From the NCBI RefSeq assembly GCF_002095395.1, contig NZ_MJEI01000093.1, forward strand, positions 1 to 64,000: a stretch of 64,000 nucleotides of DNA, written 5' to 3'. Source of the DNA: Williamsia sp. 1135. GTDB lineage: Bacteria; Actinomycetota; Actinomycetes; Mycobacteriales; Mycobacteriaceae. Position numbers and translations under genes: made by a program. The notes under the pieces were generated by a model. The model was not told where the DNA came from. It saw only the letters and a list, made by a program, of their open reading frames with translations, and did no database searches. This document shows, piece by piece, positions 62,618-64,000 of the stretch (position 1 is the stretch's first letter; each line of letters begins with the position of its first letter).

Positions 62618-64000
62618 TCAGCGTTTCTCCGCCGCATACTCCTTCATCAGCTCGCGCTCTCTGGCGGCGTTCGGGTAGCAGAACAACACCACGAGTCCGC
62701 CGACCAGGACTACGCCGATCGCGGCGCCGTAGGCCAGGAAGTCGCCGTGTACGAAGGCTTCTCGAGCCGCGGACAGAATTTCGTCGGCGTGGTCGGGGTA
62801 GCGCGCGGCCAGATCCTCGGCGCTGGAGAACGACTTGGTCAGAGCTGCCTGCGTCTGGTCGGGGATGGTGCTCGCGTCCGGCGACCCCGCGATCTGTTTC
62901 GAGAGATTGTGTGCGTAGCCGGCGGTGAGGATGGCACCGAGGATCGACTGCATGATGGCCCCGCCGAGGTCGCGCTGGAGGTCGGACATTCCTGAGGCCA
63001 TGCCCGCCCGGGACAGCGGTACAGATCCGGTGAGTGAGCGCGACGCCGGAGTGCCTGCAATGCCGACCCCGAGCCCGATACAGATGTAGACGAAGGCGAC
63101 CCGCCAGTAGTGTGCTGTCTCGGTCCACAGGACCATGGCCGCGACCATGCCGACGGCGATGATCGCGATTCCGAGGAGCAATGTCAGCCGGGATCCGCGG
63201 GCCTCCACCAGGCGTGCCGAGAACGGTGCCACCGCCACCATGCTGATCGCAGCAGGCAGGACCGAAGAGCCCGCGGCCAGCGTCGAGTAGTGCAGAACGT
63301 TCTGCAGGTACTGCTGGCCGATGTACATGGCGCCCATCAGGGTGCCGAAGACCACGACACCACCCATGGCCGCGACCCAGAAGGTCGGGCGAGCCGCGAT
63401 CTTGAGATCGAACAGTGGGGTACTCGCGTGGCGCTGGCGGATGAAGAAGGCGATGCCCGCACTCACCGACACCGCACCGAGGATCGCGGCGGCCAGACCT
63501 GCGCCGGCCATGGGGAGGAAGTTGAGGCACAGCACCATCGCGCCGATGAACAGGATCGAGAAGACACCGCCGAGGTTGTCGACTTTCTCGCTGGCGTCTC
63601 CACCGTCCGCAGGCACCAACCTCCACGCGGCGACCAGGGCGATCACCGCGAGCGGCATGGTCACCAGGAAGACCGAATGCCAACTGAAGATCTCGAGCAG
63701 CCCGCCCGAGAGCACCGGCCCGAGCGCCGAGATCGCGCCACCGAGTGCTGACCACGCGGCAATTGCCTTGGTGCGGCTGGCCCCTTGCCACAAAGCGGTG
63801 ATGATCGCGAGGGTGGTCGGATAGGCGAGGCCCGCAGCTATACCGCCGAGGAGCCGACCTGCGAAGAGCACCTCGATGCTGGGCGCGAAGCCGGCGATCA
63901 GCGATGCCGGGATCGACAGGCTCATGCCGATGACGAGCATCCGCTTGCGTCCGTGCCGGTCGCCGAGAGCGCCGAAGTACAGGACCGAGGCAGCCAGCCC
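62618..64000 (-). CDS. MFS drug exporter (DHA2-type), 5' end cut by the window
   Basis: At least 461 residues. The window edge begins inside the inter-helix motif GALGDRHGRKRM, conserved between helices 2 and 3 of MFS proteins, and later ALGPVLSGGLLEIFSWHSVF is helix-5-like motif C. About 12 more helices follow, matching the 14-helix EmrB/QacA group. It probably exports a drug or metabolite with protons. The protein continues beyond position 64000, lacking perhaps 50-60 N-terminal residues here. Confidence 0.85.
   Translation of the reverse strand, partial: GLAASVLYFGALGDRHGRKRMLVIGMSLSIPASLIAGFAPSIEVLFAGRLLGGIAAGLAYPTTLAIITALWQGASRTKAIAAWSALGGAISALGPVLSGGLLEIFSWHSVFLVTMPLAVIALVAAWRLVPADGGDASEKVDNLGGVFSILFIGAMVLCLNFLPMAGAGLAAAILGAVSVSAGIAFFIRQRHASTPLFDLKIAARPTFWVAAMGGVVVFGTLMGAMYIGQQYLQNVLHYSTLAAGSSVLPAAISMVAVAPFSARLVEARGSRLTLLLGIAIIAVGMVAAMVLWTETAHYWRVAFVYICIGLGVGIAGTPASRSLTGSVPLSRAGMASGMSDLQRDLGGAIMQSILGAILTAGYAHNLSKQIAGSPDASTIPDQTQAALTKSFSSAEDLAARYPDHADEILSAAREAFVHGDFLAYGAAIGVVLVGGLVVLFCYPNAARERELMKEYAAEKR

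Overview
The window is high-GC DNA with dense genes, ATGA stop/start overlaps, likely leaderless promoters, an MpaB-type oxygenase, an arylamine N-acetyltransferase, a GlxR/CRP-like site and IdeR/DtxR-like iron boxes. This points to a mycolic-acid actinobacterium (Mycobacteriales). Gordonia or a close relative is my inference; no rRNA or marker gene is present to prove it.

Layout. 1-1220 is the right part of an IS3-family element with a -1 frameshift signal. 1.3-4.8 kb is damaged or error-prone sequence: a RidA gene, a YafY-type regulator and an RsgA GTPase each carry one frameshift. 4.9-9.1 kb is the most unusual block: a 71-residue acidic protein made of five exact 13-residue DxDxDG repeats, a hairpin terminator, an AT-rich palindrome, then a tight operon of a J-domain/pseudokinase protein, a VWA protein, an adenylosuccinate-synthetase paralogue and a Nudix-derived (catalytically degenerate) winged-helix regulator. 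9.1-20.5 kb is ordinary mixed content: phospholipase D-family enzyme, methyltransferase, MpaB oxygenase, TetR, secreted proteins, TspO, a DUF6777-like protein, a lipoprotein, an aldo/keto reductase with a divergent MmyB-type regulator, and a mycothiol-dependent-type enzyme.

20.6-28.6 kb is a carboxylate-uptake and signalling block. It has a LytS-type kinase and a LytTR response regulator, now separated by an opposite-strand frameshifted acyl-CoA ligase, followed by two sodium/solute symporters, each with a small membrane partner; the second pair is DUF485-ActP with a CRP/GlxR-like site upstream. 28.6-33.0 kb holds a TauE-type permease, hypotheticals, a FAD oxidoreductase and an alpha/beta hydrolase.

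33.0-50.7 kb is a siderophore locus. A trimodular 3.9k-residue NRPS (C-A-T-C-A-T-E-C-A-T-TE), two ABC exporter half-transporters and an ornithine N5-monooxygenase form one operon with overlapping ends; a formyltransferase is divergent; two IdeR-like boxes lie between. Together they predict an iron-regulated hydroxamate peptide built from N5-formyl-N5-hydroxyornithine, possibly aryl-capped because the first C domain looks EntF-like.

50.7-64.0 kb contains type II NADH dehydrogenase, small membrane proteins, a YbdK-type glutamate-cysteine ligase, a GlxA-type AraC regulator, a stand-alone riboflavin kinase, arylamine N-acetyltransferase, a hydrolase/unknown/FMN-reductase/zwf run, a lower-GC membrane protein of unknown function, and the 3' part of a DHA2-type MFS exporter cut by the window end. 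No tRNA, rRNA or CRISPR array was seen.
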